A stretch of DNA of 64,000 bases from Myxococcus stipitatus DSM 14675. Lineage in GTDB: Bacteria; Myxococcota; Myxococcia; Myxococcales; Myxococcaceae. Positions within the stretch are counted from its first letter, which is position 1, and each line of letters begins with the position of its first letter. The position numbers were made by a program, and so were the translations under genes. Location: the NCBI RefSeq assembly GCF_000331735.1, contig NC_020126.1, positions 5,722,501 through 5,786,500 of the forward strand. Reading direction: 5' to 3'. Below, in pieces: positions 57,454 through 64,000 of the stretch. The notes beneath the pieces are model-generated. The model saw only the letters and a list, made by a program, of their open reading frames with translations, ran no database searches and was not told the origin of the DNA.

Positions 57454-57825
57454 CTACGACACGAGCGAAGGAGAGGTCTCCGTGCGTGGCGCGGAGGCGA
57501 GCGCCACGGTGGGAAGCACCGCGCCCACGGGCTCCTGCCGAGGCGCCGGAGCGTTGAGCCGCGCGCGCAGCTCCTTCCCCGCGGAGAAGGTCAGCGTCCG
57601 ACGCTCGGGCACGGCGACGGGCTGCCCTGTCTTGGGGTTGCGCCCCGTCCTCGCGCGACGGATGCGCAGCGAGAAGACGCCGAAGCCGCGCAGCTCGATG
57701 CGCTTGCCTGCGACGAGCGCCTCCGCCATGCCGTCAAAGACGGCGTGGACGATGGCCTCCAACTCCCGGCGCGGCACATGGGGTGCCCGCTCCGCGATGC
57801 GCTCGATGAGCTCACTCCTCGTCAT
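57454..57825 (-). CDS. HU/IHF-family DNA-bending protein
   Basis: The 123-residue protein has the full family core: MTRSELIERIAERAPHVPRR, ELEAIVHAVFDGMAEALVAG and KRIELRGFGVFSLRIRRART. The beta-arm with the intercalating proline is in GRNPKTGQPVAVPERR, followed by LTFSAGKELRARLN. An extra C-terminal tail of about 30 residues (Pro/Ala/Thr-rich) is not part of normal IHF. It is closer to IHF subunits than to HU by the RRxxxGRNP arm. A separate unit with its own start upstream of the SPOR gene. Confidence 0.9.
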   Translation of the reverse strand: MTRSELIERIAERAPHVPRRELEAIVHAVFDGMAEALVAGKRIELRGFGVFSLRIRRARTGRNPKTGQPVAVPERRTLTFSAGKELRARLNAPAPRQEPVGAVLPTVALASAPRTETSPSLVS

Positions 57826-57913
57826 GGCACACCCCCGTCAAGGGAACGGGGGACTCTACAGAAGGCATGCCCGTGAGGACAAACCGCCCTCGGAGACAGG
57901 GCGTCGCGGGGGC

Positions 57914-58687
57914 TCAGCGCAGGCGCAGGTCGACGGGGCCTTCGACTTCGACCTCGGTGCCGTCCTTGCCCTTGAGGATGACCTCGGAGCCATCCGGCAC
58001 GAGCAGGCGCACGGTGCGGCCCAGGGGCACTTCGCGCCCTTCCAGCAGCACGGCGGTGGCGAGGTCATCGGTCTCGGCGACCGCGAAGCCGTCATCGACC
58101 ACCGCGACGAGGCCCCCCTCCCCCAGCTCCCCCGCGTGGATGAAGGGGACCTTGGGGCGGAACGGGGGCGCGGGCAGCGGCTGGTGCGGCCCTTCGTGTT
58201 GGGTGTCCGAGCCCAGCTTCTGCAGCCCGTTGGGGGTGAAGAAGGCCACGAAGTACTGCGTGGAGGAGTATGCGTCCTCGTGGGCGCTGGCGGGCGTCAC
58301 CTGCACGTTGGTGTAGCGCGCGGCGACGATGCGCGGGACTCGCTGGGCCTCTTGAATCGCGCCGTCCGCCCAGCGACGGGGTGGGAGGTTGGAGCCGTGG
58401 AGCTTCGCCTCGCCCGCGTCGCCGACCTCCAGCGTGTCGCCCTTCTCGAGGAAGCGCAGGCCTCCGCCGAAGTACTCGAGCACGGCGGGGCCGGTGGCGG
58501 TGAGCGTCACGTCGCCCAGGAGCTGGGCGCCCACGGCGACGGTGCGCTGCTCCTTGCCCTCGATGCGAAGGACGGGGGCACCGGCCGCGAGCAGCCCCGC
58601 GATGGGCTTGTCCGAGCGCTCCTTGCAGGACGTGACGAGGCTCGCGAGTCCGGCCGCGAGCAGACATCCCACGAGGCGCTGCGCCAT
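57914..58687 (-). CDS. Hypothetical lipoprotein with FecR-like features
   Basis: The 257-residue protein has a lipoprotein signal (MAQRLVGCLLAAGLASLVTSC). The body contains short beta-rich stretches such as LLGDVTLTATGPAVLEYFGG and LEVGDAGEAKLHG. A second, similar block (VPLGRTVRLLVPDGSEVILKG then GTEVEVEGPVDLRLR) lies at the C-terminus. These resemble FecR-type repeats used in periplasmic binding, but I do not claim the family. GGAAGGAAA lies about 8 nt before the ATG. It starts 28 nt after mnmA and may be cotranscribed with it. Confidence 0.8.
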   Translation of the reverse strand: MAQRLVGCLLAAGLASLVTSCKERSDKPIAGLLAAGAPVLRIEGKEQRTVAVGAQLLGDVTLTATGPAVLEYFGGGLRFLEKGDTLEVGDAGEAKLHGSNLPPRRWADGAIQEAQRVPRIVAARYTNVQVTPASAHEDAYSSTQYFVAFFTPNGLQKLGSDTQHEGPHQPLPAPPFRPKVPFIHAGELGEGGLVAVVDDGFAVAETDDLATAVLLEGREVPLGRTVRLLVPDGSEVILKGKDGTEVEVEGPVDLRLR

Positions 58688-58715
58688 GTCCGGTTTCCTT
58701 CCTGAAGGCACGAGC

Positions 58716-59762
58716 TCAGACGATCCAACCACCACCCAGCACGCGGTCCTGAGCGTAGACCACTGCCGCCTGACCTGGCGTGACGGCACGGGCTGGGGCA
58801 TCCAGCTTCACCGAAACGAGCCCGTGAGGGGAAATCTCCACCCGGCCCTGGGCTCCCGCGTGACGGTGACGGATGCGGACCTCGACGGGGGTCTCGGGTG
58901 ACGGGGGGGAGTCGACCCAGTGGGGCTGGAGCAGGCCGAAGCGGTCTCTCCCGGTGTCCTCGGCGCTGCCGACGACGACGCGGTGGGTCTCCGGCTCCAG
59001 GCGCTGGACGTAGCGCACCTGGCCTCCGCCGAGGTTGAGGCCCTTGCGCTGCCCGACCGTGTAGCGGTGGATGCCCTGGTGGACGCCGAGCACCTGCCCA
59101 TCGCCGTCGACAATCTCGCCCGAGGGTTGAGGGCCGGCGACCTTCTCCACGAAGCCCGCGTAGTCACCGTCGGGCACGAAGCAGATCTCCATGCTCTCGG
59201 GCTTGTGGCTGGTGGGGAGGTTGTGGCGCTCGGCGACGGCGCGGACCTCCGCCTTGGTCAGGTGGCCCACGGGGAAGTGGATGTCGCGCAGTTCGTCCTG
59301 GCCGAGCGTGAAGAGGAAGTAGCTCTGGTCCTTCGCGGCGTCCACGCCCCGGCGGAGGGCGTAGCGGCCGTCGGTCTCCTCGACGCGGGCGTAGTGGCCG
59401 GTGGCGAGCTGTGCACCGAGCGCCCGGGCCCGCTTGAGGAGGAAGTTGAACTTCACGTCGCGGTTGCAGGCCACGCACGGGATGGGCGTCTTGCCGCCGA
59501 GGTAGGACTGGACGAAGGGGTTGACGACGCGGTCCTGGAAGATCTCCTCCGCGTTGGCGACGTAGTAGGGAATACCGAGCGCCTGGGCGACCGCGCGTGC
59601 GTCGTCGATGTCGTCGGGACTGCAGCAGCTTCCGCACTTGGCCTTGCCCTCGTAGGACCAGACGCGGAGGGTGATGCCGATGACCTCATGGCCCTGCTCC
59701 TTGAGCAAGGCAGCCGCGGCCGAGGAATCCACCCCGCCGCTCATTGCAACGACGACTCGCAT
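58716..59762 (-). CDS. mnmA: tRNA-specific 2-thiouridylase
   Basis: MnmA thiolates U34 of Lys, Glu and Gln tRNAs. The 348-residue protein has the PP-loop ATP motif VVVAMSGGVDSSAAAALL. The catalytic cysteine pair lies in PIPCVACNRDVKFNFLLK and MEICFVPDGDYAGFV. ATGHYARVE, AKDQSYFLFTLGQ and VHQGIHRYTVGQRKGL mark the RNA-binding and C-terminal domains. The motif SHKPESMEICF replaces the more common SKKDSTGICF, a form seen in delta-proteobacterial-type enzymes; the catalytic cysteine is kept. It follows the CCA-enzyme gene by 85 nt. Confidence 0.95.
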   Translation of the reverse strand: MRVVVAMSGGVDSSAAAALLKEQGHEVIGITLRVWSYEGKAKCGSCCSPDDIDDARAVAQALGIPYYVANAEEIFQDRVVNPFVQSYLGGKTPIPCVACNRDVKFNFLLKRARALGAQLATGHYARVEETDGRYALRRGVDAAKDQSYFLFTLGQDELRDIHFPVGHLTKAEVRAVAERHNLPTSHKPESMEICFVPDGDYAGFVEKVAGPQPSGEIVDGDGQVLGVHQGIHRYTVGQRKGLNLGGGQVRYVQRLEPETHRVVVGSAEDTGRDRFGLLQPHWVDSPPSPETPVEVRIRHRHAGAQGRVEISPHGLVSVKLDAPARAVTPGQAAVVYAQDRVLGGGWIV

Positions 59763-59847
59763 GGTGCCCCTTCCTACACGCCTGGACGCCCGGGCGCACG
59801 CGGAGGACGCATGGGCCGGCTGGAACTGGACCGAGGACGACCCGGAC

Positions 59848-61119
59848 TCAGGAGGTCGAGCGGGCGGAGTGCCAGGTTTGAAGCTGGCGCTTGAGTGCCT
59901 CGGTGGTGTTCAGGGAGGGGTCGTCGAGGACGGATTCCATGAGGAAGCGAGTGGCCTCGCCGACGATGGGCGACGGCCCGACCCCGAGGGTCGCCATGAT
60001 GTCGCCGCCGGTGAGCGCGAGTTCCTTGGGCACCAGGGGGGGCTTCGCGGCGGCGAGTGCCTCCAGGCGTGTGCACAACTGCTCCAGAGCGGACAGTTGA
60101 TCGGGAGCGCGGGCCTGGACTCGGGCGCGGGCGAGGGAAAGGAGTGCGGGGAGGTTGGCGAGGCTGACGCGCGCCAGGAGTCGCCTCAAGGCGGGGTCGG
60201 TGTCCCAGAGGCGCGTCTCGAGCTTCGCGTTCTCGACGAGGAGCGCGATGAGGTCGGCGGACTTGTTGGGGAACTTGAGCCGCAGGCCGATGTCCCGAGC
60301 CCGGGCACGGTCAACGAGGTCCGCGAGGAGCGCGGCCATGCGGATCTCGATGTCCTGGGGAGCGGCCTGGACGGCGGCGCGAGCAAGTCGGGCCTCGTCC
60401 GCGCTGGCGCCGGCGACCTCGGGGAGGAACACGTCGAGGAGGCCCGTGTCCGCGAGCAACAGGAGGCCGCCTTCGGCGCGGGAGGACAGGAGCAGCTTGA
60501 CCAGTTCTTCACGGACGCGCTCCAGCGCGACCTTGCGGAAGACGCCGAGGGTCGCGGGGATGGCGGCGTGAGTGTCCGGGTCGAGCGAGAAGCCGAGCAC
60601 GGCGGAGAACCGGACGGCGCGCATGGGGCGAAGGCCGTCTTCGGAGAAGCGCTCGAAGGCGGAGCCGACGCAGCGGATGAGGTGAGCCTGGAGGTCCGAC
60701 TGGCCGCCGAAGGGGTCCACGAGGTCCCGGTCCAGCGGGTTGTAGGCCATCGCATTGATGGTGAAGTCGCGGCGAGACAGGTCCTTGACGATGTCGCGTT
60801 CGAAGGCGACGGAGCTGGGCCGGCGCCCGTCGAGGTAGTCCCCCTCCGAGCGGAAGGTGGTCACCTCGACGTGGGTGGTGCCTTGGAGCACCGTCACCGT
60901 TCCATGCTGGATGCCCGTGGGGATGACCTTGCGGAAGGCGCGCTGGACCTCTTCGGGGAGGGCGCTGGTCGCGACGTCGAAGTCCTTGGGGTGGACCTTG
61001 CGGACCATGTCCCGGACGCAGCCGCCCACGAGGTACACGGCATGACCGAGCTCACGCAGCCGGGCAATGACGTCGAGCACGGGCTGGGGGATGTCGGCGT
61101 TGTGGAGGTTGGCGAGCAT
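59848..61119 (-). CDS. CCA-adding enzyme / poly(A) polymerase family nucleotidyltransferase
   Basis: The 423-residue class II nucleotidyltransferase has the catalytic VYLVGGCVRDMVRKVHPKDFDV with the two aspartates. PEEVQRAFRKVIPTGIQHG and FRSEGDYLDGRRPS follow. The neck motif is LSRRDFTINAMAYNPLDRD, and the ERFSEDGLRPMRAVRFSAVL helix turn is kept. It could be the tRNA CCA-adding enzyme or PcnB-like polymerase; the motifs fit both and context does not decide. I start at the ATG 61119 (MLANLHNADI), since the earlier TTG adds only an unlikely leader. It is first of the mnmA block and lies next to a tRNA gene. Confidence 0.92.
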   Translation of the reverse strand: MLANLHNADIPQPVLDVIARLRELGHAVYLVGGCVRDMVRKVHPKDFDVATSALPEEVQRAFRKVIPTGIQHGTVTVLQGTTHVEVTTFRSEGDYLDGRRPSSVAFERDIVKDLSRRDFTINAMAYNPLDRDLVDPFGGQSDLQAHLIRCVGSAFERFSEDGLRPMRAVRFSAVLGFSLDPDTHAAIPATLGVFRKVALERVREELVKLLLSSRAEGGLLLLADTGLLDVFLPEVAGASADEARLARAAVQAAPQDIEIRMAALLADLVDRARARDIGLRLKFPNKSADLIALLVENAKLETRLWDTDPALRRLLARVSLANLPALLSLARARVQARAPDQLSALEQLCTRLEALAAAKPPLVPKELALTGGDIMATLGVGPSPIVGEATRFLMESVLDDPSLNTTEALKRQLQTWHSARSTS

Positions 61120-61250
61120 GGAACCTGGGGGCGGCAAGCGGCATGCTCACCTCGGGACCGTGGGTTGTACTTGCCCGCGCCCCTCTGAATCCAGGGACAC
61201 GAGGGCACCATGGCACCGGTTGAAGGCGAACACCGACGTCAAAAGTGCCC

Positions 61251-61279
61251 TTGAGTTGTGCCGCCGTATTGACTACACC
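61251..61279 (+). promoter_or_regulatory. Putative promoter of tRNA-Arg
   Basis: TTGAGT (61251-61256) is followed by 17 nt and TACACC (61274-61279). The predicted start site, near 61286, lies about 4 nt before the mature tRNA. The spacing is right while the hexamers are moderate matches. Confidence 0.4.
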
Positions 61280-61289
61280 CAGCGGCGAT

Positions 61290-61363
61290 GACCCCGTAGC
61301 TCAGTTGGATAGAGCGGCGGTTTCCTAAACCGCAGGCCACAGGTTCGATTCCTGTCGGGGTCA
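61290..61363 (+). tRNA. tRNA-Arg (anticodon CCT)
   Basis: The cloverleaf is complete: acceptor GACCCCG (61290-61296) with CGGGGTC (61356-61362), D stem GCTC/GAGC, and anticodon stem GCGGT/ACCGC around TTCCTAA. The T stem is ACAGG/CCTGT with TTCGATT. The anticodon CCT (61324-61326) reads AGG arginine codons. The discriminator is A, and CCA is not encoded, so the CCA-adding enzyme is required. The region downstream looks accessory, as often next to tRNA genes used as integration sites. Confidence 0.97.
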
Positions 61364-61524
61364 CTCAAGTTCCCCTGCCTCCATGGTGGCGCCTTTGTGG
61401 CGGAGTGCCGATGGGGCGGGCACGGGCGAGGTCAGCAACAGCAGCTTCAACCCCTTCACGGCAGCTCCCCATCGTAAGGGGTGCACTTGAAGGACAACCT
61501 GACCACCGTCATTCCCAAAACCAG
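61364..61524. other. Spacer between tRNA-Arg and the SUKH-3 gene
   Basis: The 161 nt contain no supported gene and no clear hairpin terminator for the tRNA. No repeat of the tRNA 3' end was found here or further right in the window. Confidence 0.4.
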
Positions 61525-62106
61525 TTACCGCTTCCTGTCCCAGGTTTCCGAAAGGGGCGCGGTGACGTCCCTTTCTTCATTCCGCTTGAGTTCCACAGGA
61601 CGGACTCGCGAACCGTCCATGCCCAGCGCGAACCGAAGCGCCGCGTCGCAATTGGGGAAGAACCAAGCCACGTACAAGTAGATGTCAACACACAACCATT
61701 GGCCATCCTCGGCGACGAAGTACATCGCGTCGGGGAAGACAGACGGTTCTGCCGTAGGACCACCCCAGTTCCGGGACTCGGGCCCGGTGATAGCACCCAG
61801 CGCGACAGGGCAAGCTGAAGGCGAAAAGAAGGACTGGACGTACGCCAGTTCTCCCTCGTCGAGCCACGCAGTGACGTCATCCGCGCACACCCTCACGCTC
61901 ATTCCTGTCGGGCGATAGTGAAACTGAAGCCCGTCCATGGACCGGAGAACCTGCTCCGCATAGGCGTGCAGCACAGCACCTTCGCGCGTCAGCGACGCCG
62001 CTGCTATCTCCAGGGGAGCCCGCCGGGCAGAGGTCCAACCTTGCTCGACAAGGAGCCAACGCACTTCCTTGCTGAGAGAGCGGGCCACTGACTCATTCGG
62101 CATCAT
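61525..62106 (-). CDS. SUKH-3-type immunity-like protein
   Basis: The 193-residue soluble protein matches the outline of the SUKH-3 (Imm) family. An N-terminal helix comes first with SKEVRWLLVEQGWTSARRA, then APLEIAAASLTREG and HAYAEQVLRSMDGLQFHY. The usual middle is there, YVQSFFSPSACPVALGAI, and the end has a strand/helix DAMYFVAEDGQWLCVDIYLY before a helix ending FALGMDG. SUKH proteins neutralise secreted or contact-dependent nuclease toxins. No toxin gene is beside it in the window, so it is an orphan or its partner lies outside. No clear ribosome-binding site; starts at ATG 62106 or 62103. Confidence 0.75.
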   Translation of the reverse strand: MMPNESVARSLSKEVRWLLVEQGWTSARRAPLEIAAASLTREGAVLHAYAEQVLRSMDGLQFHYRPTGMSVRVCADDVTAWLDEGELAYVQSFFSPSACPVALGAITGPESRNWGGPTAEPSVFPDAMYFVAEDGQWLCVDIYLYVAWFFPNCDAALRFALGMDGSRVRPVELKRNEERDVTAPLSETWDRKR

Positions 62107-62261
62107 GAGTGGTCAGATTAGCCGGTTCCGGCACGAAGGCGCGCGTGGCGGTGTCCCGAGTGCTGGGGTCGCGGCACTCCCGACTGGACACCGGAAGGCC
62201 CCGTGCGCCCCCCAACCTCCCCCTGCTTCCGCGGGGAGGCGGTCCGCGGGCTGCATTCCAT

Positions 62262-62576
62262 TCATGCCCGTCGCGGGACTGTGGCCCTTTCAGCAACTTC
62301 CTTTCGGTATGCCCGACTCACAAGCGCGATGGGCACAACCCAACCAAGCCCAATTGCCAATGGAGCTACAGCGAGGACTCCAGGACCATCGTTCGTGGCC
62401 ACCCTGCCCATGTGAGTGATGACGCCGTCTCCTTCCGGATGAGTGATCGTTCCGCCTCCAGAAAAGAGGAATGAGGCAACGTACTGAATGCCTACGGCTG
62501 CAAGTGCCGTCAGCCAGTACCGCTGGCCGAGTCGCCGAACGAGCCCAACCAGTGCCACAATTCCCAAGAAAAGCAT
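62262..62576 (-). CDS. Small membrane protein
   Basis: The 104-residue protein has three hydrophobic helices: LFLGIVALVGLVRRL (2-16), LTALAAVGIQYVASFLF (22-38) and VLAVAPLAIGLGWVVPIALV (66-85). A polar loop (THPEGDGVITHMGRVATNDG) lies between the second and third. The ATG at 62576 has GGGAGGGGCGC directly upstream, so translation is likely. No family is recognised. It lies 155 nt upstream of the SUKH-3 gene on the same strand, so cotranscription is possible. Confidence 0.65.
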   Translation of the reverse strand: MLFLGIVALVGLVRRLGQRYWLTALAAVGIQYVASFLFSGGGTITHPEGDGVITHMGRVATNDGPGVLAVAPLAIGLGWVVPIALVSRAYRKEVAERATVPRRA

Positions 62577-62687
62577 GCGCCCCTCCCGAGTGGGTTTTCC
62601 GTGAGTACTCTATGTCCGTCCCCACGCCAGGAGCGCTACCTCTACGGGGGGATGGACACAAGGCGCGTATTCGATAGGCAATCCCGC

Positions 62688-63014
62688 ATGCTCACTTCCC
62701 TCATCCGAGTCTCCTTCATCGCAACACTTCTCTTTCTTTCGGCATGTGGATTCGACGCATCCGGCAGTTGTACCGACACCAACTGCGCCAACTACACATC
62801 ACAGGGGGCCGCGCAGGCCGCATTTGATGATGACCCGGAATGCCGAGCCGACCTCGACGCAGACAAGGACCAGATTGCTTGTGAAGAGCCCGGCAACAGC
62901 GTGAGGTCGTGTTCGTCCACATCTGCCTGTGGATGCTCCAACAAGACGAAGGCCGCGTGTAGCGGAGACGCCTGCTGTCGATGGGTCGTCGGCCAAGGCT
63001 GTGGCTGCCGCTAA
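62688..63014 (+). CDS. Cysteine-rich lipoprotein with an excalibur-type calcium motif
   Basis: The 108-residue protein has a lipoprotein signal (MLTSLIRVSFIATLLFLSAC, lipobox LSAC). An excalibur-like motif follows: NCANYTSQGAAQAAF, then LDADKDQIACEE, which has the DxDxD calcium loop. The C-terminal 45 residues hold about ten cysteines (CGCSNKTKAACSGDACC, GCGCR), suggesting disulfide bonds. Excalibur domains are known on secreted nucleases and surface proteins. The start may instead be an ATG at 62653, which has a G-rich leader. GC3 is lower than in core genes, in line with an accessory origin. Confidence 0.7.
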   Translation: MLTSLIRVSFIATLLFLSACGFDASGSCTDTNCANYTSQGAAQAAFDDDPECRADLDADKDQIACEEPGNSVRSCSSTSACGCSNKTKAACSGDACCRWVVGQGCGCR

Positions 63015-63105
63015 GAGCACAACGCCAGTGGCCAACCACAGCTCCGGGTAGAGAAACAGGGACTGTGCCACCCTGGTGAGCCTCAGCCCTGGGGCTGCCA
63101 GGGAA

Positions 63106-63243
63106 TCACTTCACTCGGACGGCTCGATTCACCGTGGCCCGGCCCACACGGAACTGCTCTGCCAATTCCTCGCACGTCTTGCCGCTCTCCTCCCGCACCT
63201 CGAGAATGCGTCGACGTAAGTCCTCGGATATCGGTCGGGTCAT
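63106..63243 (-). pseudogene. Truncated IS630-family transposase N-terminus
   Basis: A 45-residue frame, MTRPISEDLRRRILEVREES then GKTCEELAEQFRVGRATVNR, is the helix-turn-helix start of IS630/Tc1-like transposases. It stops after AVRVK, and no continuation of the catalytic DDE part is seen in any frame downstream. GGGGG lies just before the ATG. No clear terminal inverted repeats bracket it, so it is a remnant rather than an intact element. Confidence 0.65.
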
Positions 63244-63668
63244 CCCCCGAGCAGATCATGCCCGCGAGATCGGCTCAACCGAGCACTGCTGTCAGTGCTC
63301 GTCCGAAGTACATCAGCAGCACATCCTGGGGCGAACGCCCTCAGATGAAGCCGCTCGCAGTGGGTGATTTCCCACCGCAGGCTCCCTGACAGGCATGAAC
63401 ACACGAATGCCTCCTCAGTGCCACCCAGCATCGTGCCGACGCCTCGCCCCCTCGCTGGAATCCCGGCCACGGTCTCCGACTCGCCCTTTGGTTCGGCCAG
63501 CACCACGGATTGAAGACGGCAGCACTCACTGGCTGGCGGTCGAATGAACCGCCAAGCGACTGGCAGCACGCGCCATCATCGAGCGTCACCTTCACATCGC
63601 CATGCGCGCCGAACTCTCCCTGCGAACCCGGCCAATGAACTTGTCCGGGCGCATGCACGGAGTAACCA
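63244..63668. other. 425-nt region between the transposase remnant and the edge gene
   Basis: Open frames exist on both strands here (for example minus 63240-63569) but none has a ribosome-binding site, family resemblance or GC-rich third positions. The stretch could contain decayed coding sequence from the transposase or a lost neighbour. Confidence 0.35.
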
Positions 63669-64000
63669 CTAAATAGACTCGTCGAGCCACTCGGCGGCAG
63701 CCCCACGTCCGAGGAGAAATCCATGAGGATCAAACCAGACAAAATATCCAAATCCCGGCCCAACAAGTCCAAACTCAAAAAGCGAACAATCCACCAAGAC
63801 TGAAGCGACATCCTTGACACTGCGGAAACGAAATACCCCCTTCTCCTCGTCGAGCGGGAACAGCATCCACACGCCCCCCTCAATTGGCATTCGCCCAATA
63901 TGCTCCCATGGAGCCAGTGTTTCGAGACCCAAGGCATCAGAAGCATCAGACCATAGACTCGCGTAGCTCTCACTTGGGGCCAGTTTCGAAATGATTGCTT
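63669..64000 (-). CDS. Partial hypothetical gene running off the right edge, AT-richer codons
   Basis: A minus-strand frame is open from the right edge to a TAG at 63669-63671, giving at least 109 residues. The visible part is mixed alpha/beta and acidic, with MPIEGGVWMLFPLDEEKGVF, FEFGLVGPGFGYFVWF and a C-terminal GRGAAAEWLDES. Third codon positions are far less GC-rich than in the core genes, which suggests recent transfer. I do not recognise a family from this fragment; it may be a further immunity-type or effector gene, but this is speculation. A TTG at 63932 could be an internal start, yet the open frame continues beyond it. Confidence 0.55.
   Translation of the reverse strand, partial: AIISKLAPSESYASLWSDASDALGLETLAPWEHIGRMPIEGGVWMLFPLDEEKGVFRFRSVKDVASVLVDCSLFEFGLVGPGFGYFVWFDPHGFLLGRGAAAEWLDESI

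Noticed and set aside
62109-62474. Plus-strand frames over the small membrane protein gene
   Set aside because: The opposite strand has a strong ribosome-binding site and real membrane helices.
63240-63569. Minus-strand 109-residue frame in the accessory zone
   Set aside because: No ribosome-binding site, no family resemblance and overlap with the transposase remnant; it may be decayed coding DNA.
61364-64000. Attachment-site repeat of the tRNA-Arg 3' end
   Set aside because: No second copy of the tRNA end is visible in the window; it may lie further right.

Overview
The window looks like a chromosomal segment of a myxobacterium, probably of the Myxococcaceae. This is inferred from very high GC with strong GC3 bias, long lipoprotein and outer-membrane genes without close textbook relatives, a PilZ-type c-di-GMP receptor, a complete menaquinone pathway, and delta-proteobacterial forms of MnmA, malate dehydrogenase and citrate synthase. 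No species can be named from the sequence alone. About 60 genes are packed tightly, many with 4-nt ATGA/GTGA stop/start overlaps.

Layout. 1-1.6 kb: end of an unknown gene and a beta-barrel outer-membrane protein. 1.6-8.4 kb (minus): the ribosome/tRNA-modification block rpsP-khpA-rimM-trmD-rplS, driven by a near-consensus promoter at 7255-7283 and closed by an intrinsic terminator at 4773-4804. It is followed by an unusual membrane Rad50/YhaN-like protein, yraN and rsmI; rlmN lies upstream. 8.6-16.8 kb (minus): a TCA-cycle block icd, mdh, sdhA, sdhB, sucC, sucD with ndk; no sdhC is present. 17-25 kb: a histidine-kinase-like ATPase fold lacking key motifs, a two-gene unit of a PilZ protein plus a heme-oxygenase-like diiron protein, an FAD aromatic hydroxylase and a large membrane protein. 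25.1-32.6 kb (minus): the menaquinone operon menF-D-H-A-C-E. 32.7-39.5 kb (plus): a chorismate operon aroF-menG(ubiE)-aroK-aroDE(fusion)-aroC-aroB-aroA. The two operons are divergent, so chorismate synthesis faces chorismate consumption for menaquinone, and the demethylmenaquinone methyltransferase sits inside the aro operon.

39.6-46.4 kb: gltA, a long-chain acyl-CoA synthetase, a zinc-ribbon protein with an acidic tail, a secreted bifunctional-nuclease-domain protein, pyruvate kinase and a hypothetical gene. 46.4-52.9 kb (minus): lepA-lepB-pyrB-pyrC-carA. 53-57.8 kb: two nucleotide-sugar SDR enzymes, a small ribbon-helix-helix protein, a lipoprotein with six EF-hand-like loops, a mannose-6-phosphate-isomerase-like cupin, a SPOR protein and an IHF/HU-family protein. 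57.9-61.1 kb: a lipoprotein, mnmA and a CCA-adding/poly(A) polymerase-family enzyme.

61.3-64 kb: a tRNA-Arg(CCT) gene followed by a short accessory zone with looser packing and lower GC. It holds an orphan SUKH-3 immunity-like protein, a small membrane protein, a cysteine-rich excalibur-type lipoprotein, a truncated IS630-like transposase and an AT-richer gene running off the right edge. This is the most island-like part of the window.
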